A DNA stretch of 64,000 nt from Kocuria sp. cx-455 (GTDB lineage Bacteria > Actinomycetota > Actinomycetes > Actinomycetales > Micrococcaceae), in assembly GCF_014698015.1 (NCBI RefSeq), contig NZ_JACXBS010000002.1, forward strand, positions 310,001 through 374,000, given 5' to 3'. The first letter of the stretch is position 1. Every line of letters begins with the position of its first letter. A program made the translations under genes and the position numbers. The notes under the pieces are model-generated. The model saw nothing but the letters and a program-made list of their open reading frames with translations. It did not search any database and was not told the DNA's origin. This document shows, in pieces, positions 31,819 through 40,115 of this stretch.

Positions 31819-31863
31819 CGTGCAGTCTGCGGGTGCGGAGAAGCCACCTGATCTGGAGGACCC

Positions 31864-33147
31864 ATGGAAGAAAAGATCGAAGTTCACGGACCCACCAAGG
31901 TGTCCGGGGTGCTTCCCGTGTCGGGGGCCAAGAACAGTGTGCTCAAGTTGATGGCGGCCGCTTTGCTGGCGGCGGGGGAGTCGACCATCACCAACGTCCC
32001 TGAGATCCAGGACGTCACCATCATGGCGGAGCTTTTGCGCCGACTGGGGTGTACGGTGCGCTACGACCCCGCGCAGCAGACCGTGGACATCGATGTGCCC
32101 GAGGTGCTCGGGCACCAGGCTGACTACGATCTGGTGCGGGCCATGCGCGCGTCCATCTCCGTGTTGGGCCCGCTGGTCGCCCGCTGTCGCCGGGCGGAGG
32201 TTGCCCTGCCGGGTGGCGATGCGATTGGTTCCCGGGGACTGGACATGCACCGTGCGGGTCTTGAAGCCATGGGTGCCGAGCTGAGTATTGAAAAGGGATT
32301 CCTGAGGGCCTCCGTGGCGGGCACGTTACAGGGCACCAGCTATTACTTGGACTACCCGTCCGTGGGTGCCACTGAGAACCTCATGATGGCCGCCGCACTG
32401 GCCGACGGGACCACGGTGTTGGAGAACGCCGCCCGAGAACCCGAAATCGTGGACATCGGCCGGATGATGCAGGCCATGGGGGCCCACATCGAAGGACTGG
32501 GCACCAGCACGATCACCGTTGAGGGCGCTCGTGAGCTGCACCCGGTGACCCATCGCACCGTTCCCGATCGGATCGTGGCCGGCACGTGGGCTTTCGCCGC
32601 CGCTGTCACGGGTGGCCGCGTGGAGATTCAGGGGGCGGAACCCGCGCACCTGACCATGGTCCTGGAAAAACTTCGCGCCGCCGGTTGCACGATCGACACC
32701 TCACGGGGCCGGTTCATTGTGCAAGGCCCGCAGCGACCTCACGCGATCAATGTCTCGACGTTGCCCTACCCCGGTTTCCCCACGGATCTGCAACCGTTCG
32801 TGGTGGCGTTGAACGCCGTGGCGGAAGGGTCGGGGATGGTCACGGAGAACGTGTTCGAAGCGCGCTGGGGGTTCACTGCGGAACTGGAGCGGCTGGGTGC
32901 CCGCGTTCGACTGGATGGTCACCACGCACGCGTGGACGGGCTTCCGGCGCACCAGTTGTCCGGGGCTCCGGTCGAGGCCAAGGACATTCGCGCGGGCGCG
33001 GCCCTTGCCATCGTGGGTATGGCTGCCACCGGTGTCACCGAGGTGTCCGGGGTGGAGCACATCGACCGCGGCTATGAGCATTTCGTGGAGCGGCTCGCCA
33101 ATGCCGGCGCCGGCGTTGAACGACGTATTGTCGGCGGTCTGTTCTGA
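31864..33147 (+). CDS. murA: UDP-N-acetylglucosamine 1-carboxyvinyltransferase with Asp in the catalytic Cys position
   Basis: The 427-aa EPSP-synthase-like enzyme transfers enolpyruvate to UDP-GlcNAc, the first committed step of peptidoglycan synthesis. The N-terminal [23 protein letters not shown] and the repeated fold are typical. The catalytic loop reads [14 protein letters not shown]: Asp119 (codon GAT 32218-32220) replaces the Cys that fosfomycin alkylates in most MurA proteins. GGAGG is directly upstream of the ATG. In mycobacteria other genes separate atpC from murA; here they are adjacent. Confidence 0.95.
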   Translation: MEEKIEVHGPTKVSGVLPVSGAKNSVLKLMAAALLAAGESTITNVPEIQDVTIMAELLRRLGCTVRYDPAQQTVDIDVPEVLGHQADYDLVRAMRASISVLGPLVARCRRAEVALPGGDAIGSRGLDMHRAGLEAMGAELSIEKGFLRASVAGTLQGTSYYLDYPSVGATENLMMAAALADGTTVLENAAREPEIVDIGRMMQAMGAHIEGLGTSTITVEGARELHPVTHRTVPDRIVAGTWAFAAAVTGGRVEIQGAEPAHLTMVLEKLRAAGCTIDTSRGRFIVQGPQRPHAINVSTLPYPGFPTDLQPFVVALNAVAEGSGMVTENVFEARWGFTAELERLGARVRLDGHHARVDGLPAHQLSGAPVEAKDIRAGAALAIVGMAATGVTEVSGVEHIDRGYEHFVERLANAGAGVERRIVGGLF

Positions 33148-33205
33148 GCCGTGCGAGGACGTCCGCCGGGGATCGCCCCGGCTCCATGGCCGTCACGAGA
33201 CACAC

Positions 33206-33237
33206 AAAACCCCGCAGCCACCTGGCTGCGGGGTTTT
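33206..33237. terminator. bidirectional intrinsic terminator between murA and the cold-shock gene
   Basis: A 15-bp perfect inverted repeat (AAAACCCCGCAGCCA / TGGCTGCGGGGTTTT) with a 2-nt nominal loop has T tracts at both ends, so it can terminate both convergent genes. Confidence 0.9.
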
Positions 33238-33253
33238 GCGTGGGGTGAAACTA

Positions 33254-33457
33254 TTAGATGACAGTCACGCCGGTTGCCTGGGGGCCCTTCTGGCCCTGAC
33301 CGATTTCGAACTCGACGCGCTGGTTCTCTTCGAGAGTGCGGAATCCACCGGTCTGAATTTCGCTGTAGTGAACGAAAACGTCACCCTCAGCGTCGTCCGG
33401 GGTAATGAAGCCGAAGCCTTTTTCTGCGTTGAACCACTTAACGGTGCCCTGAGCCAT
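33254..33457 (-). CDS. cold-shock protein (CspA family)
   Basis: The 67-aa single cold-shock domain has RNP1 KGFGFI and RNP2 DVFVHY, binds single-stranded RNA/DNA and is predicted to act as an RNA chaperone. The ATG is preceded by AGAAGGAG. It has a long 5' intergenic region (279 bp) and is convergent with murA. Several paralogues are usual, so no gene letter is assigned. Confidence 0.95.
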   Translation of the reverse strand: MAQGTVKWFNAEKGFGFITPDDAEGDVFVHYSEIQTGGFRTLEENQRVEFEIGQGQKGPQATGVTVI

Positions 33458-33736
33458 AATGGGGCGCTCCTTCTGGAGTAAATAAATGCGTGTACTTGTT
33501 TTTGTACACCTGAACAGGTACCGCGAGAAGGCTGTGGATGCGGCTCACTGGATGTTGCGCCACAGCGCCAGTCAGGACTTCACGCTCGCTACCATTCCTG
33601 CGAGCATGTAAAACATGAAGCGAAGAACGGTACCAGCTTCACACATTGCCGGATCAAGGTCAACAGCTATCAGCCTGCTGATGGCAAAGACGCAGTGCGT
33701 TCACGTGATGTTCGTCTCAGGGGGCGCGCAACGCTC
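33458..33736 (-). promoter_or_regulatory. long upstream/leader region of the cold-shock gene
   Basis: This is 279 bp with no gene. It includes an A/T-rich GTGTAC-N8-GTACAC hairpin (33490-33509) close to the start codon and a CATGT-AAA-ACATG inverted repeat (about 33604-33617). TTGACC occurs on the minus strand near 33660 but with no well-spaced -10. Cold-shock mRNAs commonly have long structured leaders, so a thermo-responsive leader is a reasonable inference. Confidence 0.45.
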
Positions 33737-34432
33737 CTAGAACAGCCGTGACTGGGTGTCGACATTGCCCCGCATTTCGTCATAGTCCAGGGTCACGCAT
33801 TGAATGCCCCTGTCGTGGGCCAGGGTTCGGGCTTGTGGTTTGATCTGCTGGGCCGCAAAAACGCCTCGAACGGGCCGCAACAGGGGATCGCGGTTGAGGA
33901 GTTCGAGATAGCGGGTCAGCTGCTCCACGCCGTCGATATCGCCGCGGCGCTTCAATTCCACCGCCACGCTGGCGCCGGATCCGTCGCGGGCCAGGATGTC
34001 CACCGGACCGATGGCCGTGGGGTACTCCCGGCGTACCAGGGAGAAGTCGTTGCCGAGGATGGTGATTTGCTCGGCCAGCAGGCGCTGCAGGTCAGCTTCC
34101 ACACCGTCCTTGACGAGTCCCGGGTCCACGCCCAGGTCGTGGCCGATGTCGTGATGGACCTCGTAGATGTCTATCAACAAGCGGTCATCGGACTTGGCGG
34201 CCTGAACCACCCAGGCCGCCCGCAGGCCCTGGTCGCTTTGCTCGGGGCTCGGCTCAGCCACGTGCAGTGTGGCCGGAGGGCTCATCCAGTTCAGGGGTTT
34301 GTATGACCCGCCGTCCGAATGCACCAACACGGACCCGTCCGCCTTGAGCATGAGCAGGCGTCGGGCCAGGGGCAGGAAGGCATTGAGGCGGCCTTCGTAA
34401 CGCACGGAACAGTCAGCTATCACCAATCGCAC
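33737..34432 (-). CDS. nucS: mismatch-specific endonuclease NucS (EndoMS)
   Basis: The 231-aa protein is the actinobacterial/archaeal mismatch endonuclease that replaces MutS/MutL. The N-terminal domain is DNA-binding. The C-terminal RecB-like nuclease domain has [13 protein letters not shown] and the ELK of VAVELKRRG. The last five residues are QSRLF, a sliding-clamp-type peptide; actinobacterial NucS is known to be stimulated by the clamp. GTG 34432 is supported by a TAGGCT hexamer 6 nt upstream and no ribosome-binding site. Confidence 0.95.
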   Translation of the reverse strand: MRLVIADCSVRYEGRLNAFLPLARRLLMLKADGSVLVHSDGGSYKPLNWMSPPATLHVAEPSPEQSDQGLRAAWVVQAAKSDDRLLIDIYEVHHDIGHDLGVDPGLVKDGVEADLQRLLAEQITILGNDFSLVRREYPTAIGPVDILARDGSGASVAVELKRRGDIDGVEQLTRYLELLNRDPLLRPVRGVFAAQQIKPQARTLAHDRGIQCVTLDYDEMRGNVDTQSRLF

Positions 34433-34444
34433 CGGGCAAGCCTA
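34433..34444 (-). promoter_or_regulatory. -10 element for leaderless nucS
   Basis: On the minus strand TAGGCT (34444-34439) is followed by TGCCCG and then the GTG start codon, giving a 6-nt gap and a predicted transcript starting at the GTG. Confidence 0.6.
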
Positions 34445-34530
34445 TCGCCCCGCCGCCGACGGCGCGCATCCGGCTGGCAACGCACGGGTGCGGCACCCCG
34501 CGCACCGGGCCGGGCGCCGTCGCCGGGGTG

Positions 34531-35721
34531 TCAGCGAGCATCCTGGCGAGGCACAAAGACCTCTCGCACCAGGAGGAGGCCGGCGGCGGCCGTGGGGATG
34601 GCGATCACTGCGCCGAGGATTCCCCACAGCGCGCCTCCCGCCGCCACAGCGATCACGGCGACCGCGCCGGGCACGGCCACGGCGCGTTTCATGATGCGGG
34701 GCGATACGAAATACGCCTCGACCTGTAGATACGCGAAATAACACACGGCGAAGGGCACGACCGAGTCCCAGCCACCGAGAATTGCGAACAACGTCATGAG
34801 GATGCCCGCAAGAACTCCGCCGACCAGGGGGATGAACGCGAGCACGGCCACGAACAGGACGAGCAGGGTTGCGTACGGGACACCGGTGACGTTCATCAGG
34901 ACAAACGCCACGGACGCGTTGATGAGCGCGACGCAGGCCTGGCCGACCACGTAATTACCCACCCCGTTGACCATTTGATCTCCCAACTTCTGCACCCCGG
35001 CGCGTCGGCTGGCAGGAGCCAAGCGGTATCCCCAGGCTTTGGCCATGGGAAGGGAGAACAAGAAGTACAACGTGAGTGCCATGACGATGATGGTGCCCGT
35101 GACCGCATTGATCACCACTCCGCCCACGCTCACCACGGAACCGAACATGCCACCCAGCAGATCTTGGTTCGTGGACAATTGGGTTTGCCACGATCCCACG
35201 GTTCGTTCGAAGGTGGCCGCGATCTCGAATCGGTTGTCCAGGGCCAGGAAGAACGAGGAGCCCATGAATTCGTTGACGAGTGCGGGGATGGTCCCCATGA
35301 ACTGCTGGGCCTGACTCACGATGCGCGGAACGACCAGCACGATGAAGGCAGTGACCGCCAGGGCCAGGGCCAGAATCACCGCGGCCACGGCCAGGGGCCT
35401 CGGAAGCCCGCGCGCTTCGAGCCACCGGACAATGGGGTCCAACCCCAGGGCAATGAACGCGGCGGTGACCACCCAGCCGGCCAAACTGCCCACGTTGGTC
35501 AAAACGTAAAAACCGAGCAGGGCAATACCGACACCGACGGTCAGGAAGAATCCCGTTTGCACCGGATGGCCACCGGCGAACATCCCCTTGTCCCACGGTG
35601 CCCGACGGGGTGGGGGGCCAGCCCCGGGACTTGTTGCGGGCTCAGGGGGCACATCAAAGCGATGGCGCGACGGGCGGAATCTCGGTGCAGACTTCTCCGG
35701 CGGCGGGGGTGATGTGGTCAC
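34531..35721 (-). CDS. AI-2E-type transporter family membrane protein
   Basis: The 396-aa protein of the PF01594 family has a proline-rich cytoplasmic N-terminus of about 50 residues, then about eight transmembrane segments with the family motifs LDPIVRWLEARGLPRPLAV, LVVPRIVSQAQQF, and FIPLVGGVLAGILMTL. Members include exporters and Na+/H+ antiporters; the substrate is unknown. GTG 35721 is chosen because a -10 TACGCT lies 6 nt upstream. A 72-residue extension to 35937 would cross the divergent promoter region. Confidence 0.85.
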   Translation of the reverse strand: MTTSPPPPEKSAPRFRPSRHRFDVPPEPATSPGAGPPPRRAPWDKGMFAGGHPVQTGFFLTVGVGIALLGFYVLTNVGSLAGWVVTAAFIALGLDPIVRWLEARGLPRPLAVAAVILALALAVTAFIVLVVPRIVSQAQQFMGTIPALVNEFMGSSFFLALDNRFEIAATFERTVGSWQTQLSTNQDLLGGMFGSVVSVGGVVINAVTGTIIVMALTLYFLFSLPMAKAWGYRLAPASRRAGVQKLGDQMVNGVGNYVVGQACVALINASVAFVLMNVTGVPYATLLVLFVAVLAFIPLVGGVLAGILMTLFAILGGWDSVVPFAVCYFAYLQVEAYFVSPRIMKRAVAVPGAVAVIAVAAGGALWGILGAVIAIPTAAAGLLLVREVFVPRQDAR

Positions 35722-35733
35722 GCCGGAAGCGTA
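35722..35733 (-). promoter_or_regulatory. -10 element for leaderless AI-2E-type transporter gene
   Basis: The minus strand reads TACGCT (35733-35728), TCCGGC, GTG. The 6-nt gap and absence of a Shine-Dalgarno match the other leaderless starts in this window. Confidence 0.5.
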
Positions 35734-35871
35734 CAACGCACGAGCGCGTTGAAGTGGGCGTGGCGCACATGGCGATAATGGTCGCAGAGCACAATGCATT
35801 GCATCCGGCGCCGCTCGCGAGCGCGATGTGGCGCCCGGAGGCACCAGGATGCGGCGAAAAGGAGACCGAGC

Positions 35872-36846
35872 ATGAGTGAATTTCCCCAGCACAACGACCA
35901 GCAGCGGCAGCAGCCGAACACCGGTGCACCCGAGCACGCGGTGCCGGCGTCGGTGCGCGGAGCAGTAGATCTCGGAGCCATGCCTTCATCGGCGGCGGGG
36001 ACCTCCGGGGCAGCGGCGCCGTCGGCGGGCGCGGAGCACGGCGCGAGCTACCGCGTGAACATTACGGTCCAGGACTTCCAGAAGTACGCGGAACGCTCGG
36101 CCACCGTCCCGGTGGTGGTTGCCCTGTATGCGCCGCAGAGCCCCGAGTCCGAGACCTTCGTGGAGACCCTCGCGCAACTGGTGGACAGCTACCAGGGCAA
36201 GCTCCTGTTGGGGACCGTGGACGCGTCCAAAGAACAGCAGATCGCCCAGGTTTTCCAGGCCCAGACGGTTCCCACCGTCGTGGCCATGGTGGGCGGTCAG
36301 GCCGTGCCACTCGTGAATTCGACCGTGCCCGCGGACCAGATGCGTCAGCTCCTGGACGAACTGCTCACGGTGGCCGCTCAGAACGGTGTGACCGGCACGG
36401 CCGAACCCACCGCGCAAGCGGCACCCAAACAACTGCCCCCGCTGCACCAGGACGCGCTCGACAAGCTCGAAGCGGGTGACCTTGACGGAGCAGAGGCCAG
36501 TTACAACAAGGCGCTCGCCGAGAACCCCGGCGATAAGGACGCCAAGCTCGCGCTCGCCCAGGTGCACCTGCTGCAACGCGTGAGTGCCATGGACGCGAAC
36601 GCAGTGCGTCACGCTGCCGCGGATGATCCCCAGGACGTCCGGGCCGCGCTGGACGTGGCCGATCTGGATGTGTCCGGAGGTCACGTTGAGGACGCGTTCC
36701 GGCGATTGCTGCAGCTTGTTCGGACCACGTTCGGCGATGACAAGGACACCGTGCGCGAGCGCTTGGTGGAACTGTTCGACGTGGTGGGCTCCGAGGATCC
36801 CCGTGTCACCACCGCTCGCGGCCAGTTGATGCGGGCGTTGTTCTAG
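35872..36846 (+). CDS. thioredoxin-fold/TPR chaperone-like protein lacking CXXC (CnoX/YbbN-like)
   Basis: The 324-aa protein has a Gln/Ala-rich N-terminus, a thioredoxin fold at about residues 60-170 (VPVVVALYAPQSPES, QAQTVPTVVAMVGG with the cis-Pro TVP) and C-terminal TPR-like helices (ALDKLEAGDLDGAEASYNKALAENPGD). The redox CXXC is replaced by APQSPES with no cysteine. This architecture matches CnoX/YbbN-type holdases and mycobacterial Rv1324. ATG 35872 has AAGGAGA 7 nt upstream. It is divergent from the AI-2E-type transporter. Confidence 0.85.
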   Translation: MSEFPQHNDQQRQQPNTGAPEHAVPASVRGAVDLGAMPSSAAGTSGAAAPSAGAEHGASYRVNITVQDFQKYAERSATVPVVVALYAPQSPESETFVETLAQLVDSYQGKLLLGTVDASKEQQIAQVFQAQTVPTVVAMVGGQAVPLVNSTVPADQMRQLLDELLTVAAQNGVTGTAEPTAQAAPKQLPPLHQDALDKLEAGDLDGAEASYNKALAENPGDKDAKLALAQVHLLQRVSAMDANAVRHAAADDPQDVRAALDVADLDVSGGHVEDAFRRLLQLVRTTFGDDKDTVRERLVELFDVVGSEDPRVTTARGQLMRALF

Positions 36847-36874
36847 GCCACGGCGCGGGTCCCAGTCGTGTGCC

Positions 36875-36920
36875 GTCATCCTTGGCGCGGCGGTGAGCCT
36901 CGCTCACGCCAGGGGATGAC
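36875..36920 (+). terminator. compound hairpin after the thioredoxin/TPR gene
   Basis: The outer stem is GTCATCC / GGATGAC, followed by TGGCG pairing and an inner GTGAGC-CTC-GCTCAC hairpin. It starts 28 nt after the stop. There is no T tract. Confidence 0.5.
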
Positions 36921-36953
36921 ATGTCCGCTCCCGAAATCACACCGGCGGGGGAT

Positions 36954-36986
36954 GTGTGTCACACGCCCCGTTCATAGGCTGGGGGC
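36954..36986 (+). promoter_or_regulatory. promoter with palindrome for ABC exporter operon (leaderless start)
   Basis: TAGGCT (36975-36980) ends 6 nt before ATG 36987. Eleven bp upstream of it lies the perfect palindrome GTGTGTCACAC (36954-36964), in the region a -35 would occupy, which makes it a candidate operator. Confidence 0.5.
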
Positions 36987-37835
36987 ATGAGCATCCAGGC
37001 ACACAGTTCCAGGCCCGCGGAGCAGCCTCCGCAACCGCAAGAGCCGAACCCAGCACTGCTGATCCGGGACCTGACCAAGGTCTACGGCCACCCCGGGCCG
37101 GGGGCTCGCCCGGCCGCGGATCATGTCAACCTCGCGGTGCCCCGGGGGTCGTTCTACGGGCTGGTGGGGCGTAACGGCGCGGGTAAGACCACCACATTGT
37201 CCATGGCCACCGGCCTCTTGCGACCCACCGCGGGCACGGTCTGGGTGGGCGGTGGTAGCCGGGACCGGCCGGTGGACGTCTGGGCCGATTCGGTGACCGC
37301 CAAACAGCGCATGGGTGTGCTGCCGGACGGAACCCACTTGTTCGACCGGCTGACCGGCCGGCAGCTGGTCACGTATTCGGGTTTGCTGCGCGGCATGGAC
37401 CGTGAGCTGGTCAAGGATCGCACTGAGGACCTCATTCGAGCCATGGACCTCCAGGAAGCCGCCGGCAAGCAGGTCCAGGACTACTCCGCGGGTATGACCA
37501 AGAAGATCGCCCTGGCCGCGGCCATGATCCATGCTCCGGCGCTGCTGGTGCTCGACGAGCCGTTCGAATCAGTGGATCCCGTCTCCGCCGCCAACATCCG
37601 GGCCATTCTGCATCAGTACACGCGGGCGGGCGGCACGGTGGTGGTCTCGAGCCACGTGATGGACCTGGTCCAACGCATGTGCGACCACGTGGCGGTCATG
37701 GACAACGGTCGGGTCCTGGCGCAGGGCACGGTGGATCAGGTACGCGGTGAGATGTCCCTCGAGGATCGTTTCGTGAATCTCGTGGGTGGCCGCACGGACG
37801 CGGGGGAGGGTTTGTCGTGGCTTCGACCCGAGTGA
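36987..37835 (+). CDS. ABC transporter ATP-binding protein (exporter type)
   Basis: The 282-aa ATPase has Walker A GRNGAGKTT (about residues 59-67), a degenerate signature YSAGMTKK, Walker B LLVLDEPFE and the switch His in VVSSHVMDLV. Its DEPFESVDPVSA arrangement resembles drug- or antimicrobial-peptide-type ABC-2 ATPases. The partner permease gene overlaps its 3' end by 19 nt. Substrate unknown. Confidence 0.88.
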   Translation: MSIQAHSSRPAEQPPQPQEPNPALLIRDLTKVYGHPGPGARPAADHVNLAVPRGSFYGLVGRNGAGKTTTLSMATGLLRPTAGTVWVGGGSRDRPVDVWADSVTAKQRMGVLPDGTHLFDRLTGRQLVTYSGLLRGMDRELVKDRTEDLIRAMDLQEAAGKQVQDYSAGMTKKIALAAAMIHAPALLVLDEPFESVDPVSAANIRAILHQYTRAGGTVVVSSHVMDLVQRMCDHVAVMDNGRVLAQGTVDQVRGEMSLEDRFVNLVGGRTDAGEGLSWLRPE

Positions 37836-39541
37836 ATGCAACCGAGCCCAACGCGGCCCCCGGCGCCGCCACCTCTGAGCAGGGCGCGGTGCACGTGGCG
37901 CCCGAATCGCTGCGACCCACCGGACCCGCGGGTCCCGCCACGCATGCGCGTGCCGTGGGGCCGCTGTCCGAGGGTCTGCGCATGGCAGCCCTGAAGTGGC
38001 ACCTGTTGATCAACACCCTGACACGCAGCACCTGGATCTTGGTGGGAACCATTCTGGGTGCCCTGTACATGTTGTTCGTCGTGGGTTCCTTCGGATTCGC
38101 TCTGTTCATGGTGGGCAGCGAATCACTCGAGATCGTCCGTACCGCGGCCGTGTTCTTCGGCGCGCTCCTGCTGCTGGGCTGGTGGATCGTGCCGGTCGTG
38201 AGTTCCAAGGCGGATTCCAGTCTGGATCCGTCCCGATTGGCCTTGTTTCCCTTACGGATTCCCGGGATTCAAATCGGCCAGATCCTGGGTGCCGTCATCG
38301 GTATCCCGGGCATCGCGACCCTCCTGATCACGGCGGCGTGGATCTCCACGTGGCGCGCGTCGGGCATTGCGTTGCTGCTCGCCATCCCGTGCGCCCTGCT
38401 GGGACTGCTCCTGGCTTTTGTCGGTTCACGGGCGGTCACGGCGCTGTCCGCGAATTTCAACAAGCAGCGCCGCGCCGGCGAAATCATCTCGATCGTGTTG
38501 TTGGGTCTCGTGGTCCTGCTCGGCCCGTTGTTCGCCCTGATCGGGCGCGGTGTCGAACAGGTGTGGGAACAGTTGCCGACCTGGGCCGGTTATCTCGCCT
38601 GGTCGCCCTTGGGCGCCGCCTGGGCCATTCCCGCCGACGCCGCTCAGAGCCAGTGGGGTGCGGCGCTCGGGCGTCTGGCGATCGCTGCGGCCACGCTCGT
38701 CGTAGTAGTGCTGGTGTGGCGGGCCGCGTTGCACCGGGCCCTGGCCGACGCCACCGGCGACGCCGCTCGCTCCGGTGCCAAGTCCGTGTCCGGGGTGGGG
38801 TTGTTCGCCCGATTGCCCGCCACGGGCTGGGGGGCCGTGATGGCGCGTTGTCTCACGTACTGGGTCAAGGACCCCCGGTATTCGGCCACGTTGCTGATTC
38901 TGCCGGCCATGGCGGCCGCATTCTGGTTCATCAGCCAGGATGGAACGGGCGTGATCTGGATCCTCCCGGGACTCGTGGCGCTGCTCATGGCGTACGCGAT
39001 CTCCGCGGATGTGGGTTACGACAACACGGCCTTCACGCTGCACATCCTGGCACCGGTCAAGGGAAGCCACGACCGCCTGGGTCGAGCCCTGGCCATGTTG
39101 TGCATCGGCGTGCCCGCCGTGATTCTGATGTTGGCGGTGACCATGGTCCGCACCGGTGGGTGGGGCTATCTGCCCGGCATGGTCGGGATCTGCTCGGCAC
39201 TGTTGTTGGCCGGTACCGGTGTGGTGTCCGTGATGTCCGCCCGGTACACGTACCCCGTGCCGCCACCGGGCGCGTCCCCGATGAAAACACCCCAGGGATA
39301 CACGGTGCTGAACGTGATCATCCAGTTCGTGATTCTGGGTGCGGTGGCCCTCATGGCGTTGCCGCCGATGATCCTGCTCATCGTTCAGGTGGTCTTCGGG
39401 CAGGCACTGTGGGGCTGGCTGGCCCTGGCGGTGGGCATCGTGGAAGGTCTGGGTGTCTTCTGGTTGGGCATCGTGCTCGGCGGGACATGGCTGGACCGCC
39501 GCGCTCCTGAGTTGTTGCAGGAGGTTGCGCAGTACCGTTGA
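37817..39541 (+). CDS. ABC transporter permease, large unknown subtype
   Basis: The 574-aa protein has an about 55-residue polar N-terminus and roughly 12 to 14 hydrophobic segments in two halves, separated by a charged region around residues 300-340. It overlaps the ATPase gene by 19 nt, with GGGAGG about 8 nt before GTG 37817. GTG 37832 (GTGA overlap) is the alternative. It is the membrane part of the exporter. I recognise no specific family beyond ABC-2-like permeases. Confidence 0.75.
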   Translation: MASTRVNATEPNAAPGAATSEQGAVHVAPESLRPTGPAGPATHARAVGPLSEGLRMAALKWHLLINTLTRSTWILVGTILGALYMLFVVGSFGFALFMVGSESLEIVRTAAVFFGALLLLGWWIVPVVSSKADSSLDPSRLALFPLRIPGIQIGQILGAVIGIPGIATLLITAAWISTWRASGIALLLAIPCALLGLLLAFVGSRAVTALSANFNKQRRAGEIISIVLLGLVVLLGPLFALIGRGVEQVWEQLPTWAGYLAWSPLGAAWAIPADAAQSQWGAALGRLAIAAATLVVVVLVWRAALHRALADATGDAARSGAKSVSGVGLFARLPATGWGAVMARCLTYWVKDPRYSATLLILPAMAAAFWFISQDGTGVIWILPGLVALLMAYAISADVGYDNTAFTLHILAPVKGSHDRLGRALAMLCIGVPAVILMLAVTMVRTGGWGYLPGMVGICSALLLAGTGVVSVMSARYTYPVPPPGASPMKTPQGYTVLNVIIQFVILGAVALMALPPMILLIVQVVFGQALWGWLALAVGIVEGLGVFWLGIVLGGTWLDRRAPELLQEVAQYR

Positions 39542-39547
39542 GCGACT

Positions 39548-39595
39548 CACGACTCAGCGTCCAGAGTTCTTTCAGAGCCCGGGCGCTGAGTCGTG
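39548..39595. repeat. 12-bp inverted repeat upstream of the DUF3039 gene
   Basis: CACGACTCAGCG (39548-39559) and CGCTGAGTCGTG (39584-39595) are exact complements separated by 24 bp. The left arm starts 6 nt after the permease stop. The right arm covers the place where a -35 for the downstream TAGACT (39610-39615) would be. It may act as a terminator-like hairpin or as an operator. Confidence 0.6.
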
Positions 39596-39609
39596 TCCGG
39601 GCCCGGGGG

Positions 39610-39622
39610 TAGACTGTCGGAC
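39610..39622 (+). promoter_or_regulatory. -10 element for leaderless DUF3039 gene
   Basis: TAGACT (39610-39615) is followed by 7 nt and then ATG 39623. A CTGAGT/TGAGTC hexamer 17-18 bp upstream could serve as a weak -35. Confidence 0.55.
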
Positions 39623-39967
39623 ATGGAGAACACCGCAGCATTGATGAGCACTGGTAGAACTGTTGAGCACCGTCAGACGGTGCTCAACGCTCTGTTCGAC
39701 CGCAAGGCGGACACCGTGGGATCCACCTCCACCATTGAGCGCGAGGAAACGCGTCAGCTGCAGGAACCCGGTGACCACGAACGGTTCTCCCACTACGTGC
39801 GCAAAGAAAAGATCATGGAATCTGCGCTGTCCGGTGAACCGGTGATCGCCCTGTGCGGCAAAGTGTGGCTTCCCGGCCGCGATCCCCAGAAGTTCCCCGT
39901 CTGCCCCGCGTGCAAGGAGATCTATCAGGGACTCCGTCCGGGCAAGGACGATTCGGACAACAACTAA
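39623..39967 (+). CDS. DUF3039 family zinc-ribbon-like protein
   Basis: The 114-aa actinobacterial protein has an N-terminal polar helix region (TVEHRQTVLNALFD), then HYVRKEKIMESA and a C-terminal zinc-ribbon-like module: ALCGKVWLPGRDP followed by FPVCPACKEIY, with three cysteines (CG and CPxC) and a nearby His. Its function is unknown. ATG 39623 is favoured over an upstream ATG at 39593 because of the -10 spacing. It is followed by the SF2 helicase gene, a neighbourhood that appears conserved in Micrococcaceae. Confidence 0.8.
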   Translation: MENTAALMSTGRTVEHRQTVLNALFDRKADTVGSTSTIEREETRQLQEPGDHERFSHYVRKEKIMESALSGEPVIALCGKVWLPGRDPQKFPVCPACKEIYQGLRPGKDDSDNN

Positions 39968-39985
39968 GCATCCATCACAGAATTC

Positions 39986-40038
39986 GTCACGTCGGCCCAT
40001 CGGCCGCGTGACAGGCGGCGCCCGTGCTCGCGGGCGCC
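39986..40038 (+). terminator. two tandem hairpins after the DUF3039 gene
   Basis: Hairpin one is GTCACG-T-CGGCC-CATC-GGCCG-CGTGAC (39986-40012). Hairpin two is GGCGCCCG-TGCTCG-CGGGCGCC (40017-40038), ending in TT. They occupy most of the 148-bp gap before the helicase start and may attenuate transcription into it. Confidence 0.55.
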
Positions 40039-40115
40039 TTGTGCTGTGCGGGCCCGCACGCCGTCGTACGTCGAGGCGGCCCGTGCGGCACGTGCGCGGA
40101 GAGGACGAGCACTAC

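Noticed and set aside
33281-33481. Plus-strand frame over the cold-shock gene as a separate small protein.
   Set aside because: The minus strand encodes a canonical cold-shock domain with a strong ribosome-binding site; the opposite frame is a shadow.
38426-39550. A 374-codon minus-strand frame opposite the ABC permease.
   Set aside because: His/Gln/Arg-rich shadow; the permease frame has clear transmembrane segments and coupling to the ATPase.
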